The notes: generated from the sequence alone by a model not told the origin. Positions 15,809-24,159 are shown, counted from the stretch's first letter. The stretch: 24,610 nt of DNA from JAVBTT01 sp031556035 (GCA_031556035.1 JAVBTT010000015.1:1-24610), one strand, 5' to 3'. A program made the numbers and translations.

Positions 15809-15840
15809 AAAGGGATGACGGTCACAGAAGTCATCCCTTT
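15809..15840. terminator. 11-bp perfect hairpin downstream of hsdR, possible terminator
   Basis: AAAGGGATGAC (15809-15819) pairs exactly with GTCATCCCTTT (15830-15840), with a 10-nt loop. It starts about 43 nt after the hsdR stop on the minus strand. The T-tract is better on the plus strand (CCCTTTTGTTTT) than on the minus strand, so it may serve mainly as an mRNA 3' end structure. Confidence 0.55.
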
Positions 15841-15882
15841 TGTTTTACGTACTCCACTCGCAGAAACTTTAGCTCCGTTATG

Positions 15883-18837
15883 CTACAAGGCATCGCTTTC
15901 CAGCGGTTTTCCCTCGGTGTTATACGTGGTCGAAAACACCATATCGGACAGCCACTTTTTGAAAGCCGGGTCATCGTTGAAAACTTTGAATAGATCCATA
16001 TTGTCTGACATGATGTTGAATACAACCGACTGTAGCACGCGATCGCTTTCTGTCCGAGCCTCTTGTTTGTCGGCGTTCCGCATGGCGTTCTGATAGGTCT
16101 GATCTTTGGAAACCATCGCTGGGATACGGGATATCTGCTGCCTGACGTTGTCCACGTCCTTCCATGGATAATTGCCCCAAAGATCATTGAATGTCGTGAG
16201 AATGCTGGAGAGCAGATCAAGCTCTGGGTCGCGCTTGCCGCCGATGCCGCCTGTCGGGACAGGCTCGACTTCCGCGTCCGCATCTTCAAGTTGAATTGAC
16301 ATTTGTGCCTTTGCCTCGGCGCGGTAGCTCTCGAGGTCAATCGCATCTAAAATCCCGGCAGACAAATCTTCCTCCACTGGCGACGGCAGCTTCGGTAGGA
16401 GCAGATTCATAAAAATGGACAGTTTTTCCCATTCCGGGTTTCCATACGGCAGAATCGCCCCTAAGAAACCATAGGTTCGGACAAATCCCTTTGCTGAGGA
16501 TTTGAATTCGACCTGCGCATTTTCATCGAGGGCTTTATATAGGCTTGCGCAAACGTCAAGAATCGGGTCAAGCTTGTCACGCTCTGCTCCGCTTAAGTAC
16601 AGCTCGACAAAGCTGTCAATATGGTATTGCGTGTAAACTTCGTGCTTTTCCATCGCCGAGATGAGGTCATAGAGCTTGTTCGGGTCGGTTTCGCTGGACA
16701 GTATGGTCGTGCGGTAATAGCGTGAAAACGCTTCCTGTATATCCTCCGGGTCATTGGCGAAGTCGAGGACAAAGGTATCGAGTTTCTGTGGATGCGCACG
16801 ATTAAGTCGCGACAGCGTCTGCACCGCTTTGATGTCCGTCAGCAACTTGTCAACATACATCGTATGCAGCAACGGCTCATCATAGCCTGTCTGGAATTTA
16901 TCTGCGACGATCAAGAAGCGGTATGGGTAGGACTTGAACGTCTTTTCTATGGCATTGCTGGGGAAGCCGTTGATGGACGATTCGTTGACTTGCTTGCCGT
17001 CGCGCTCTTTGTCTCCACTGAAAGCGAGAATGGCTTTGTAGGGGCTTTTGCGCGCATCGAGGCAGCGGCCGATGGCATAGTAATAATCGATGGCGCGGTC
17101 GATTCCGGCGGTTACGACCATCGCGCGGGCTTTTCCTCCGATTTTACCTTTGGCGATGACCTGCTCGTGGAAATGCTCCACAATCATCTCTGCCTTCACG
17201 GACATGGGGAAGCTGTCGCTCTCGACGAACTTACGGAGCTTCTTTTGAGCTTTCTTTTTATCAAACTCCGGGTCATCGGCAAGGGTTTTGATGAGCTTAT
17301 AGTAACTCTGGATTGGCGTATAAAACCGCAGCACATCGAGGATGAAGCCCTCTTGTATGGCCTGCTTCATCGAGTAGTTGTGGAATGGGACATGCTTCAC
17401 CGTGCCGTCGGCTTGCGGGACAGGTACACCGAACATCTCAAGGGTTTTGTTCTTCGGCGTCGCGGTAAAGGCGAAATAGCTCGCATTTTTCAGCATCTTG
17501 CGGCCTTCGACGAGCTTGTTGATCTTATCTTCCACATCGTCATTCGGGTCGTAGTCGCCGCCGAGGGCGATGTTCATCTGCGCCGACATGCTGCCGCTCT
17601 GGCTGCTGTGCGCTTCATCTATGATGATGGCGAACTTGCGGTTCTTGTGCGCCGTTCCGATGTCATTCAGGATAATCGGGAATTTATGAACCGTGGTGAT
17701 GATGATCTTCTTGCCGCCCGTGATGGCTTCCTTGAGATCGGCGGAATGTTCCGCCCATGCCACGGTGTTTGATACCTGCATGAACTGCCGGATGGTGTTC
17801 TTGATCTGGCGGTCGAGGTTGACGCGATCGGTGACCACGACCACCGAGTCGATAACATTTTGTCCGTCGACCTCCAAGCCGACGAGCTGATGCGCCAGCC
17901 ACGCAATGGAATTAGATTTACCGCTTCCGGCGCTGTGCTGGATCAGATATTTCTGGCCGACTCCGTTTTGACGGACATCGGCGAGCAGCGCTTTGACGAC
18001 CGTCAGCTGGTGGTAGCGCGGGAATATCTGCTTATAACTGACCTTGCCCGTGTCGTTGTCCTTTTCCTCTATTGCCTGCGCGTAATTTTCGATGATGTTG
18101 GCAAGCTCCAGCTTTGTGAGCGTCTCTTTCCAGAGGTAGTCCGTCATGATCCCATCCGGGTTGGGCGGGTTGCCCGCACCGTCGTTGTATCCCTTGTCAA
18201 AGGGCAGGAACCACAACTTTTTGCCGTCGAGCTTGGTGCAGAATTTGATCCGCGCATCGTCGACGGCGAAATGCACCATACATCGCTTGAACTGGAACAG
18301 CAGCTCTTTGGGGTCACGGTCGGTCTGATACTGATACACCGCGTCCTCGACATCCTGTTTGGTGAGCTGGTTTTTTAGCTCGCAGGTCATCACGGGCAGA
18401 CCGTTGATGAAGATCGCCAAGTCGAGCGCCAGCTTGGTGTTGTCGTTTGAATACTGCAGCTGCCGCGTGACGCTGAATATGTTTTTGTCGAACAGTTCCT
18501 TAGCCTTTGGGTTTTTATCTGATGGGGTCATGTAGAACATGATAAGGCTGGCCGGGTACGCCCTGATGCCGTTTCGCAACACGTCGACCACGCCGCGCTT
18601 GGCGATTTCGCCGCGCAGTCGGTCAAGGAACTGCACCCGTTTCAGGTCGCTGCCGCGAATGCCGAGCTTTTCCACCTGTTCCGGTTGGGTATCCTCCAAG
18701 AAGCGGAACAGGCGCACCTCGTCAACGGCGTAATCGCGGTTATAGTCCGCGCTCACGCCCTGCTCATATTGATTCTGCTCAACGAGCCATTTGACGATTA
18801 AGGCTTCGAGGCCGGATTCCTTTGTGTTGGTCGGCAT
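15883..18837 (-). CDS. hsdR: Type I restriction enzyme subunit R (HsdR)
   Basis: The 984-residue protein is the motor and nuclease subunit of a type I RM complex; it translocates DNA with ATP and cuts unmodified DNA. The N-terminal nuclease domain has the PD-(D/E)XK signature Asp139...Glu153-Leu-Lys155. The superfamily 2 helicase core follows, with Walker A HSAGSGKS near 300, motif II IIIDEAHSS near 405-413, motif III FAFTATP, and motifs V/VI DKFQTGYDEP and QTLSRLNRA. The length is typical. The ATG at 18837 has GAGAGGAG upstream. It is the last gene of the operon, 13 nt after the unknown 263-aa gene. All catalytic motifs look intact, so restriction is probably active. Confidence 0.95.
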   Translation of the reverse strand: MPTNTKESGLEALIVKWLVEQNQYEQGVSADYNRDYAVDEVRLFRFLEDTQPEQVEKLGIRGSDLKRVQFLDRLRGEIAKRGVVDVLRNGIRAYPASLIMFYMTPSDKNPKAKELFDKNIFSVTRQLQYSNDNTKLALDLAIFINGLPVMTCELKNQLTKQDVEDAVYQYQTDRDPKELLFQFKRCMVHFAVDDARIKFCTKLDGKKLWFLPFDKGYNDGAGNPPNPDGIMTDYLWKETLTKLELANIIENYAQAIEEKDNDTGKVSYKQIFPRYHQLTVVKALLADVRQNGVGQKYLIQHSAGSGKSNSIAWLAHQLVGLEVDGQNVIDSVVVVTDRVNLDRQIKNTIRQFMQVSNTVAWAEHSADLKEAITGGKKIIITTVHKFPIILNDIGTAHKNRKFAIIIDEAHSSQSGSMSAQMNIALGGDYDPNDDVEDKINKLVEGRKMLKNASYFAFTATPKNKTLEMFGVPVPQADGTVKHVPFHNYSMKQAIQEGFILDVLRFYTPIQSYYKLIKTLADDPEFDKKKAQKKLRKFVESDSFPMSVKAEMIVEHFHEQVIAKGKIGGKARAMVVTAGIDRAIDYYYAIGRCLDARKSPYKAILAFSGDKERDGKQVNESSINGFPSNAIEKTFKSYPYRFLIVADKFQTGYDEPLLHTMYVDKLLTDIKAVQTLSRLNRAHPQKLDTFVLDFANDPEDIQEAFSRYYRTTILSSETDPNKLYDLISAMEKHEVYTQYHIDSFVELYLSGAERDKLDPILDVCASLYKALDENAQVEFKSSAKGFVRTYGFLGAILPYGNPEWEKLSIFMNLLLPKLPSPVEEDLSAGILDAIDLESYRAEAKAQMSIQLEDADAEVEPVPTGGIGGKRDPELDLLSSILTTFNDLWGNYPWKDVDNVRQQISRIPAMVSKDQTYQNAMRNADKQEARTESDRVLQSVVFNIMSDNMDLFKVFNDDPAFKKWLSDMVFSTTYNTEGKPLESDAL

Positions 18838-18850
18838 GGTTTTACTCCTC

Positions 18851-19642
18851 TCAGCTGATTATCGGTTGAACAAATTGTACTAAAGCCGCAACAGCCGCAA
18901 GAAATTCTGCTGTACCTGCGATTCCTTGAAGCGTGGATAAAACACCACGCAAAATTGTTTTCTTAGGCTTGTCTTGCTTCAGTTCCTGTTGAATAACTTC
19001 AACGGATTCCGATACAACCGTGGTATCATCTTCCGATAGGTTTGTTTTGCTTTCTGAAATGACTCTATCAAGAAGCCCTTGCAATTCTGACAGATTTACG
19101 CCGTTATTAGCCGTTGCGTTGATAATAGCATTGTCTGAGGCAAGGTTCACTTGACCATTATGTACGGTTATATTATATTTAACCGTTTCATCAATCCCCA
19201 TATCAATCCCTACTTTTGTTAAATATCCTTCGATGTTTCGAATCAAAATAAGCACGAAACGTTCGTTGAACGCCTTGATTACATCGTCAAACTGCCTTGA
19301 ATTTGAATATGAACGCACAACATAATGAATCTCTTTGTTTCCATTTGCCAGATTCTCCAAAATTGCTTTGATATTGGCGTTTTCTTCGGCAGCGGTGTCT
19401 CCTGTTGAAAAAACACATTGACCATGAGAACCCACTATTTCCATTATTTCGGCATCGATATCAGGAATTGTGGGTTCTCCACAATCATTCAGATATGCTG
19501 AAATGATAGGCGATTCTGAAATAAACTGTAGGTATTTTCTCAGTATTCCTTTGTAATCGTCAACTTCTGCTTTCATAAGGCGATTGGCGATGCTATTAAA
19601 GTCATACATGACTTTGCGTAATTCAGCCCTATTCAACTTCAT
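18851..19642 (-). CDS. Unknown protein nested in the hsd operon, hydrophobic C-terminus
   Basis: I do not recognise a family with confidence. The 263-residue protein has a largely helical N-terminal half (KVMYDFNSIANRLMKAEVDD near the start). A short Asn-rich beta-like stretch follows at ~165-185 (VNLASDNAIINATANNG), then an acidic-to-basic helical linker. The last ~25 residues are hydrophobic (FLAAVAALVQFVQPIIS) and could be a membrane helix or an oligomerisation helix. The ATG at 19642 follows GGGGTG, and its first 14 nt overlap the end of the zinc-ribbon gene. It is AT-richer than hsdM and hsdR. Its place inside an hsd operon recalls rlo/prr loci, where accessory effectors sit between hsd genes, so an accessory defence role is possible but unproven. 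Confidence 0.8.
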   Translation of the reverse strand: MKLNRAELRKVMYDFNSIANRLMKAEVDDYKGILRKYLQFISESPIISAYLNDCGEPTIPDIDAEIMEIVGSHGQCVFSTGDTAAEENANIKAILENLANGNKEIHYVVRSYSNSRQFDDVIKAFNERFVLILIRNIEGYLTKVGIDMGIDETVKYNITVHNGQVNLASDNAIINATANNGVNLSELQGLLDRVISESKTNLSEDDTTVVSESVEVIQQELKQDKPKKTILRGVLSTLQGIAGTAEFLAAVAALVQFVQPIIS

Positions 19643-20087
19643 AGTTTTTCACCCCACAGAACGGGCAGTAGCACCCGGTTATTTGTAACAACGGCTTGAT
19701 TTTCGCGCTTCGTATACAGCAAGGAAAGCGAGTGATTGCCAATGCTTCTATCCCGGCGCGTATCGGGGTTTCATGTTCAGGAGTCGGCTTTTTCCCCGCT
19801 TTAAATGAAACGAAACTGCCTTTGAACTCTCGTTCCCATTTTTTCATCTCATTATAAATCAAGTCGTTTGCGTAATTCTGCGCTATTGCCATTCCAAGCT
19901 CCAAGACATCCTCTGTGACATAGTTCTCGCCAACAAGACCACAAGCGGGGCAGTGCAACTCTAAGACACCATCATCTTCGTAGTCCGAAGGTTGAACTTT
20001 GAAAAATTCACCGCATGTGGGGCATTGCAAGAGGCAGTATCCATCGTTGTCAGAAGGAATCGAAATTTCGAAAGTAACATCGCTCAT
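19629..20087 (-). CDS. Double zinc-ribbon protein nested in the hsd operon
   Basis: The 152-residue protein carries a first CxxC pair at Cys22/Cys25 (CPTCGEFF) with a second at Cys46/Cys49 (CPACGLVGE), which would hold one zinc. A C-terminal set follows with Cys123-Cys124 and Cys139/Cys141/Cys144 (CPFCGVK). Between them is a helical stretch (NYANDLIYNEMKKWEREFKG) and a basic SFKAGKKP segment. Such ribbons usually bind nucleic acid or proteins; no enzymatic motif is visible. The start ATG at 20087 overlaps the hsdS stop by 4 nt (ATGA), and its 3' end overlaps the next gene by 14 nt. Tight coupling suggests it works with the RM complex or with the 263-aa protein. Function unknown. Confidence 0.85.
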   Translation of the reverse strand: MSDVTFEISIPSDNDGYCLLQCPTCGEFFKVQPSDYEDDGVLELHCPACGLVGENYVTEDVLELGMAIAQNYANDLIYNEMKKWEREFKGSFVSFKAGKKPTPEHETPIRAGIEALAITRFPCCIRSAKIKPLLQITGCYCPFCGVKNYEVE

Positions 20088-20839
20088 CCTTCCTCCACCT
20101 CCGTTTCGACATCGATTTCATCGGCAGAATTGTCATCCGCCGCTTCCTCCACTGCTTCATACTCCGGCACAACCACACCTCGTACATCGAGCTTGCCTGT
20201 GACAACATCAGAGATGAGGCGGGTGCGATATTCTACAAGTAACGATAATAACGAGTTTGGATAGGCTTCTAAAATTTTGGGGTCAACAGTCGGCTTTCCA
20301 TATATCAACTTGATGTAATTATTAATTTGATACACCTTATAATCAAGATATCGTACTATTTGATCTTGTTCATTACGTGGTGGCCGTGGTAGATATAATC
20401 CCGCAAAAACCTCAAAACGAAAATCTGATGAACGCTCGCGGATACCACGATATAACGATTGGATAAATCCTGTTCGAGCCATTTCGCGCAATAAGTAGGC
20501 ATAATAATAGTTATTTAGGTCAATCTTTGGAGTGCAAACGCTATATACAGGAGTGCTTTTGCCGTCAGCGTCTGAAACTCCAATAGCGCCTGCAAAAGCG
20601 TCCATCACATGAATAACAAGGTCGCCTTTTCGGATGCCTTGGTATCCGCTCCATTGCGTAGACTCTGTAAAGCCAGTTGTACGTCGATTCTTGCGCAAAG
20701 TTACAATACCATCTCTAAAGCAGGTTATGACATCATCTTCATCACGCACAGGACGATTATGCTTAAGAAACATTTTTTTCGCCCTAATGATATCCCAATG
20801 GTCGGGCATACTCGGCATCCACGGTATATTGGTATTCAT
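20084..20839 (-). CDS. hsdS: Half-length type I specificity subunit (HsdS)
   Basis: The 251-residue protein is the DNA-recognition subunit that guides HsdM and HsdR. It has one target-recognition domain (PSMPDHWDIIRAKKMF start, GDLVIHVMDAFAGAIGV core, YLPRPPRNEQDQIVRYLD end), then the conserved helix ending LVEYRTRLISDVVTGKLDVR. An acidic tail of about 30 residues follows. Usual HsdS proteins are near 400 residues with two such domains, so this is half size. There is no sign of a frameshift: the conserved helix and clean overlap junctions with hsdM (4 nt) and the zinc-ribbon gene (4 nt) are intact. Known half-S subunits act as dimers and read near-palindromic bipartite sites; the same is inferred here. 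Confidence 0.88.
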   Translation of the reverse strand: MNTNIPWMPSMPDHWDIIRAKKMFLKHNRPVRDEDDVITCFRDGIVTLRKNRRTTGFTESTQWSGYQGIRKGDLVIHVMDAFAGAIGVSDADGKSTPVYSVCTPKIDLNNYYYAYLLREMARTGFIQSLYRGIRERSSDFRFEVFAGLYLPRPPRNEQDQIVRYLDYKVYQINNYIKLIYGKPTVDPKILEAYPNSLLSLLVEYRTRLISDVVTGKLDVRGVVVPEYEAVEEAADDNSADEIDVETEVEEG

Positions 20840-22656
20840 AAACCGAGCACCTCCCTTAATAACCCATCAGTTCTTTCTTCTAATAATTGAATATCAGTAA
20901 CAATTTTTTTGATTTCGCGAAGTTTTATGGGTTTGTAAAAGTATGTTGGGAAAGCGATTTCATAGCCGATTTGGGTCTTGCTCTCATCCACCCATGCGTC
21001 GGGGGCGTAGGGCAGCACTTCGGCTTTTATGAAAGCGTCAATGCCGCCGGGGTAGTCGAGCGGTATCTGCTCGGTGTCGGTGAGGTCTTTGTCCGGCGTC
21101 AGCTTGCCCTTTTTGTCGCGCAGCGGCTTGCCGTCCTCGCCCATCTGCGGGCGCAGTACGGTAACCTTCCAATAGCCGAAGGCGCTGTTGTCGAAGATCT
21201 TGCTGTACTCATTGTCCTCAAAATCGAAATACAGCTTGACGATCTGATCGCGCAGTTCGGGCGTCAGCTCACAGTTCTTCTGCCCGAGGTTTTTGCGCAG
21301 CGGTGACTTAATTGTCGTCGCGTCGATGAGCTGGATTTTGCCCTTGCGCCTTACTTCCTTGCGGTTGGACAGAACCCATATAAATGTGCCGATACCTGTG
21401 TTGTAAAACATGTTGTTGGGCAGAGCGATTATCGCTTCCACGAGGTCGCGCTCAATCATATATCGGCGGGCGTTGCTCTCACCTTGCCCGGCGTCGCCCG
21501 TGAACAGCGACGAGCCGTTATGCACCTCGGCAATACGCGAGCCCAGTTCGGTGGTTTCCTTCATCTTGGACACGTTGTTGAGCAGGAACAGAAGCTGGCC
21601 GTCGCTGACGCGGGGGATCATGGAAAATTCACCCTCGCCCGCAAATGAGGTCACGAAGCGGGTGTCGATGATGCCTTTCTTGCCGCCGAGCTTGTCCGCA
21701 TCGTTCTTCCACGCCTTGCCGTAGGGGGGATTGGACAGCATGAAGTCGAACTGGCGGCTCGGAAAGCGGTCATCCGACAGGGTGCTTCCGTAGGCGATGT
21801 TCTCGGCGCTGCCGCCCTCACCCTTGAGCAGCATATCGGCGCGGGTAATGGCGAAGGTTTCGGGGTTGATTTCCTGCCCGAACAGATGGATGGACACCGC
21901 TTTGCCACTTTTCTTCGCAAGATCGAGCAGACGGTCTTGCGACACGGTGAGCATGCCGCCCGTGCCGCTCTCGCCGTCGTAACAGGAGTAGTTCGAGTCC
22001 TTGATTTTATCCGCAATTGGCAGGAAGATGAGGTCAGCCATCAGCTCCACCACGTCGCGCGGGGTGAAGTGTTCTCCGGCTTCCTCATTGTTTTCTTCAT
22101 TAAAACGGCGGATCAGCTCCTCAAAAACGATGCCCATCGTATGGTTATCGAGCGCGGGCAGCCGAATACCGCCGACATCGTCCAGCACAGGATAGGGGCT
22201 GAGATTCATCGTCGGCGACACAAACTTTTCGATGACTGCACCGAGAATATCGGCATCCACCATCGTATCAATCTGAACGCGGAACTTGAATTTCTCAAGT
22301 ATACCCTGAACATTGGGCGAGAAGCCGTCCAAGTATTCGATGAAGTCATTTTTCAGCTTTTGCTGATTGGCGCGGCTCGTGAGGTCTTTCAAACGAAACT
22401 GCGACGAGTTGCAGAAGGTCTGCTTCGCGGCTTTACAAAGCGCCTCGGTTTGGTTGACGATCCCGGCGGCGTCAAGGTTTTTCTTCATAGCGAGGACATC
22501 GTCTTTCGTGCTTTCCAGCACTGCGTCCAGACGCCGGATGACGGTCATGGGAAGAATGACGTCGCGGTATTTGCCGCGCACATAAACGTCGCGCAAGCAG
22601 TCATCGGCGATGCCCCATATAAAACTCACGATGGAGTTGTAGGTTTGATTGTCCAT
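20836..22656 (-). CDS. hsdM: Type I DNA methyltransferase subunit (HsdM)
   Basis: The 606-residue N6-adenine methyltransferase subunit has an N-terminal HsdM helical domain (residues ~8-150, FIWGIADDCLRDVYVRGKYR). The HFTPRDVVELM motif lies at 196-206, AdoMet motif I YDGESGTGGM at 226-235 and the catalytic NPPY at 309-312. It modifies host DNA and forms the core complex with HsdS. Motif I has ESG where most relatives have ACG, an unusual change near the AdoMet pocket. The ATG at 22656 lies 2 nt after the stop of the small HTH gene and its 3' end overlaps hsdS by 4 nt. The last ~60 residues (FYKPIKLREIKKIVTDIQLL) form the usual C-terminal helix. Identification is secure; activity is likely. 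Confidence 0.94.
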   Translation of the reverse strand: MDNQTYNSIVSFIWGIADDCLRDVYVRGKYRDVILPMTVIRRLDAVLESTKDDVLAMKKNLDAAGIVNQTEALCKAAKQTFCNSSQFRLKDLTSRANQQKLKNDFIEYLDGFSPNVQGILEKFKFRVQIDTMVDADILGAVIEKFVSPTMNLSPYPVLDDVGGIRLPALDNHTMGIVFEELIRRFNEENNEEAGEHFTPRDVVELMADLIFLPIADKIKDSNYSCYDGESGTGGMLTVSQDRLLDLAKKSGKAVSIHLFGQEINPETFAITRADMLLKGEGGSAENIAYGSTLSDDRFPSRQFDFMLSNPPYGKAWKNDADKLGGKKGIIDTRFVTSFAGEGEFSMIPRVSDGQLLFLLNNVSKMKETTELGSRIAEVHNGSSLFTGDAGQGESNARRYMIERDLVEAIIALPNNMFYNTGIGTFIWVLSNRKEVRRKGKIQLIDATTIKSPLRKNLGQKNCELTPELRDQIVKLYFDFEDNEYSKIFDNSAFGYWKVTVLRPQMGEDGKPLRDKKGKLTPDKDLTDTEQIPLDYPGGIDAFIKAEVLPYAPDAWVDESKTQIGYEIAFPTYFYKPIKLREIKKIVTDIQLLEERTDGLLREVLGL

Positions 22657-22658
22657 AT

Positions 22659-22880
22659 TCAGTCGCCCTCTCTGTTTGTAGCATTTTTATTTGATTTGGC
22701 CTGCCGTGCGTCTTTGGTTCTCCCGTCGATTGGTTTGAGCGCATCCTTGGGGATAAGCCAAACCTTGGAGACCCGCACCGCTCCGTCAACTTTACCCTTT
22801 TGGCACAGCGACTGAACCTGCCGTTCCGTGATTCCCCATTTTTCCGATGCCTGTAGTGGCGTAATCCATTCCAGCGACAT
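22659..22880 (-). CDS. Small helix-turn-helix protein, first gene of the hsd operon
   Basis: From the ATG at 22880 the protein has 73 residues: MSLEWITPLQASEKWGITER, then VQSLCQKGKVDGAVRVSKVW and LIPKDALKPID. This is a MerR/excisionase-like winged HTH (HTH_17 type) with a basic tail. The ATG has AGGGAG about 7 nt upstream; an in-frame TTG at 22925 would add 15 residues but sits against the -10 box, so it is rejected. Proteins of this type often precede type I RM or mobile-element operons in Clostridia and may repress their own promoter. No integrase is nearby, so an excisionase role is unlikely. Confidence 0.8.
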   Translation of the reverse strand: MSLEWITPLQASEKWGITERQVQSLCQKGKVDGAVRVSKVWLIPKDALKPIDGRTKDARQAKSNKNATNREGD

Positions 22881-22927
22881 AAATTGCTCCCTTACCTGCG
22901 GTTGCAGCAGATTTCGTGTTGCCAATT

Positions 22928-22936
22928 ATTATACCA
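22928..22936 (-). promoter_or_regulatory. Extended -10 promoter of the hsd operon
   Basis: The minus strand reads TGGTATAAT (TATAAT at 22928-22933, with the extended TG). No good -35 hexamer is visible 16-18 nt upstream. The start site would be about 40 nt before the ATG at 22880. Confidence 0.6.
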
Positions 22937-22980
22937 CGCCATAACGAAGAATACCAGGACCCAAGAATCGTGTTTGGTAA

Positions 22981-23000
22981 AATTATGTAGAATTATGTGG
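22981..23000 (+). promoter_or_regulatory. Tandem 10-bp direct repeat, operator candidate
   Basis: AATTATGTAG and AATTATGTGG follow each other head to tail, one helical turn each, directly abutting the -10 box at 23001. The position between divergent promoters suits a binding site of the WYL or HTH regulator. Confidence 0.5.
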
Positions 23001-23006
23001 TATAAT
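22998..23006 (+). promoter_or_regulatory. Extended -10 promoter of the WYL regulator gene
   Basis: The plus strand reads TGGTATAAT with TATAAT at 23001-23006, the same 9-mer as on the divergent hsd promoter. No clear -35 is present. The leader to the ATG at 23149 would be about 135 nt and includes the 23089-23111 palindrome. Confidence 0.6.
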
Positions 23007-23088
23007 AGTTTCATCGTTAGATAACTGGTATTACTGAATCCCAATCATACTATGAGTGTGTTTGAGGTTCATGCATTGCTTTGCTTTT

Positions 23089-23111
23089 CATCGGGCCAAC
23101 TTGGCCCGATG
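23089..23111. promoter_or_regulatory. Perfect 23-bp palindrome in the WYL gene leader
   Basis: CATCGGGCCAA (23089-23099) and TTGGCCCGATG (23101-23111) are exact reverse complements around a single C. There is no T-run. It lies 37 nt before the WYL ATG and could be an operator or a leader hairpin. Confidence 0.65.
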
Positions 23112-23148
23112 TCGAAAAATGACAATTCTTATCCGAGGTGGAGTAAAC

Positions 23149-24129
23149 ATGGAAGCAAAAAAGAGCAGGATACTGAGTATCAAGCGGTTTTTAGAGCAAC
23201 AAACCGACGAGGATCACCCGGCCACAATTTCTGACATCCTTGCCTATCTTGCGGGAAACGGAATACCCGCGCACCGCAGGACGGTAATGTTGGACATTGC
23301 ACAGCTTGTTGATGCCGGAGTAGACGTTGTGTGCAGCAAGAGCAGGCAAAACCAATACTTCATCGGTGACAGACTCTTGGAGATGCCGGAAGTCAAACTG
23401 CTTGTGGATGCGGCGCAGGCATCGAAGTTCCTTAACCACAAGAGGAGCCGCAGCCTGATCGATAAACTGCTGACACTGACGAGCGTCCATCAGACCGAAG
23501 GCTTGAAACGCGGGTTGTACTTTGACAATCAGGTTAAGCCCAAGAACGAGAACGCCTACATAAATGCCGATGTGCTGCATACCGCCATCACCACGAACCG
23601 CCGCGTCCACTTTATGTATGTCGAGTACACTCCCGATAAGAAGAAGGAATATAAACACGGGCGGCGAGTTTCTGAGTTCTGCCCGTGGAAGTTTGTGTGG
23701 GACAACGACAAGTATTACATTATCGGATATTCCAAAACGCACGGCAAAGCTGCCAAGTTTCGTGTTGACCGCATTGCCGCACCCAAGCTGACGGATTTAC
23801 CCGCCGTCCCCATGCCGGAGGATTTCGACCTCGCCGCATATGTGAAGTCGGTGTTCCAGATGTATGACGGCCCGATGCTGGACGTCACCCTGAAATGCAG
23901 GAATGAACTGATGAAGTCCATCATTGACCGTTTCGGCGAGGATGTGGAAACGGAAATAGCCGATGCGGAGCACTTTAAAGCGATGGTGAGCGTGTCGGCC
24001 AGCAAGACTTTCTACGGTTGGGTGTTTGCTTCGGACGGCGCAATCGAAATTATGAAGCCCGCCGAGGCAGTCCAGGAGTATGCGGATATGCTGAATCGGG
24101 CAAAGGTCATTGCAGTAGATAAATCTTGA
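23149..24129 (+). CDS. WYL-domain transcriptional regulator next to the hsd operon
   Basis: The 326-residue protein has an N-terminal winged HTH (SIKRFLEQQTDEDHPATISD, IPAHRRTVMLDIAQLVDAGV), then a WYL ligand-sensing domain at ~138-215 (RVHFMYVEYT, CPWKFVWDNDKYYIIGYSKT, AAKFRVDRI), then a WCX-like C-terminal domain. WYL proteins are often repressors of defence systems (BrxR and CapW are studied examples). The divergent place beside the RM operon suggests the same job here. The ATG at 23149 has AGGTGGAG 5 nt upstream and starts MEAKKSRILSIKRF. A longer in-frame start at 23056 runs through the palindrome and does not match the family. A perfect terminator follows. Confidence 0.9.
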   Translation: MEAKKSRILSIKRFLEQQTDEDHPATISDILAYLAGNGIPAHRRTVMLDIAQLVDAGVDVVCSKSRQNQYFIGDRLLEMPEVKLLVDAAQASKFLNHKRSRSLIDKLLTLTSVHQTEGLKRGLYFDNQVKPKNENAYINADVLHTAITTNRRVHFMYVEYTPDKKKEYKHGRRVSEFCPWKFVWDNDKYYIIGYSKTHGKAAKFRVDRIAAPKLTDLPAVPMPEDFDLAAYVKSVFQMYDGPMLDVTLKCRNELMKSIIDRFGEDVETEIADAEHFKAMVSVSASKTFYGWVFASDGAIEIMKPAEAVQEYADMLNRAKVIAVDKS

Positions 24130-24159
24130 TACATCGGGACTTTCAGTGAACAATTCTGT

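Noticed and set aside
16792..17772. Plus-strand open frame of 326 codons opposite hsdR
   Set aside because: Antisense shadow of hsdR. No motif, and the helicase motifs on the minus strand explain the region.
21886..22815. Plus-strand open frame of 309 codons opposite hsdM
   Set aside because: Antisense shadow of hsdM and the HTH gene.
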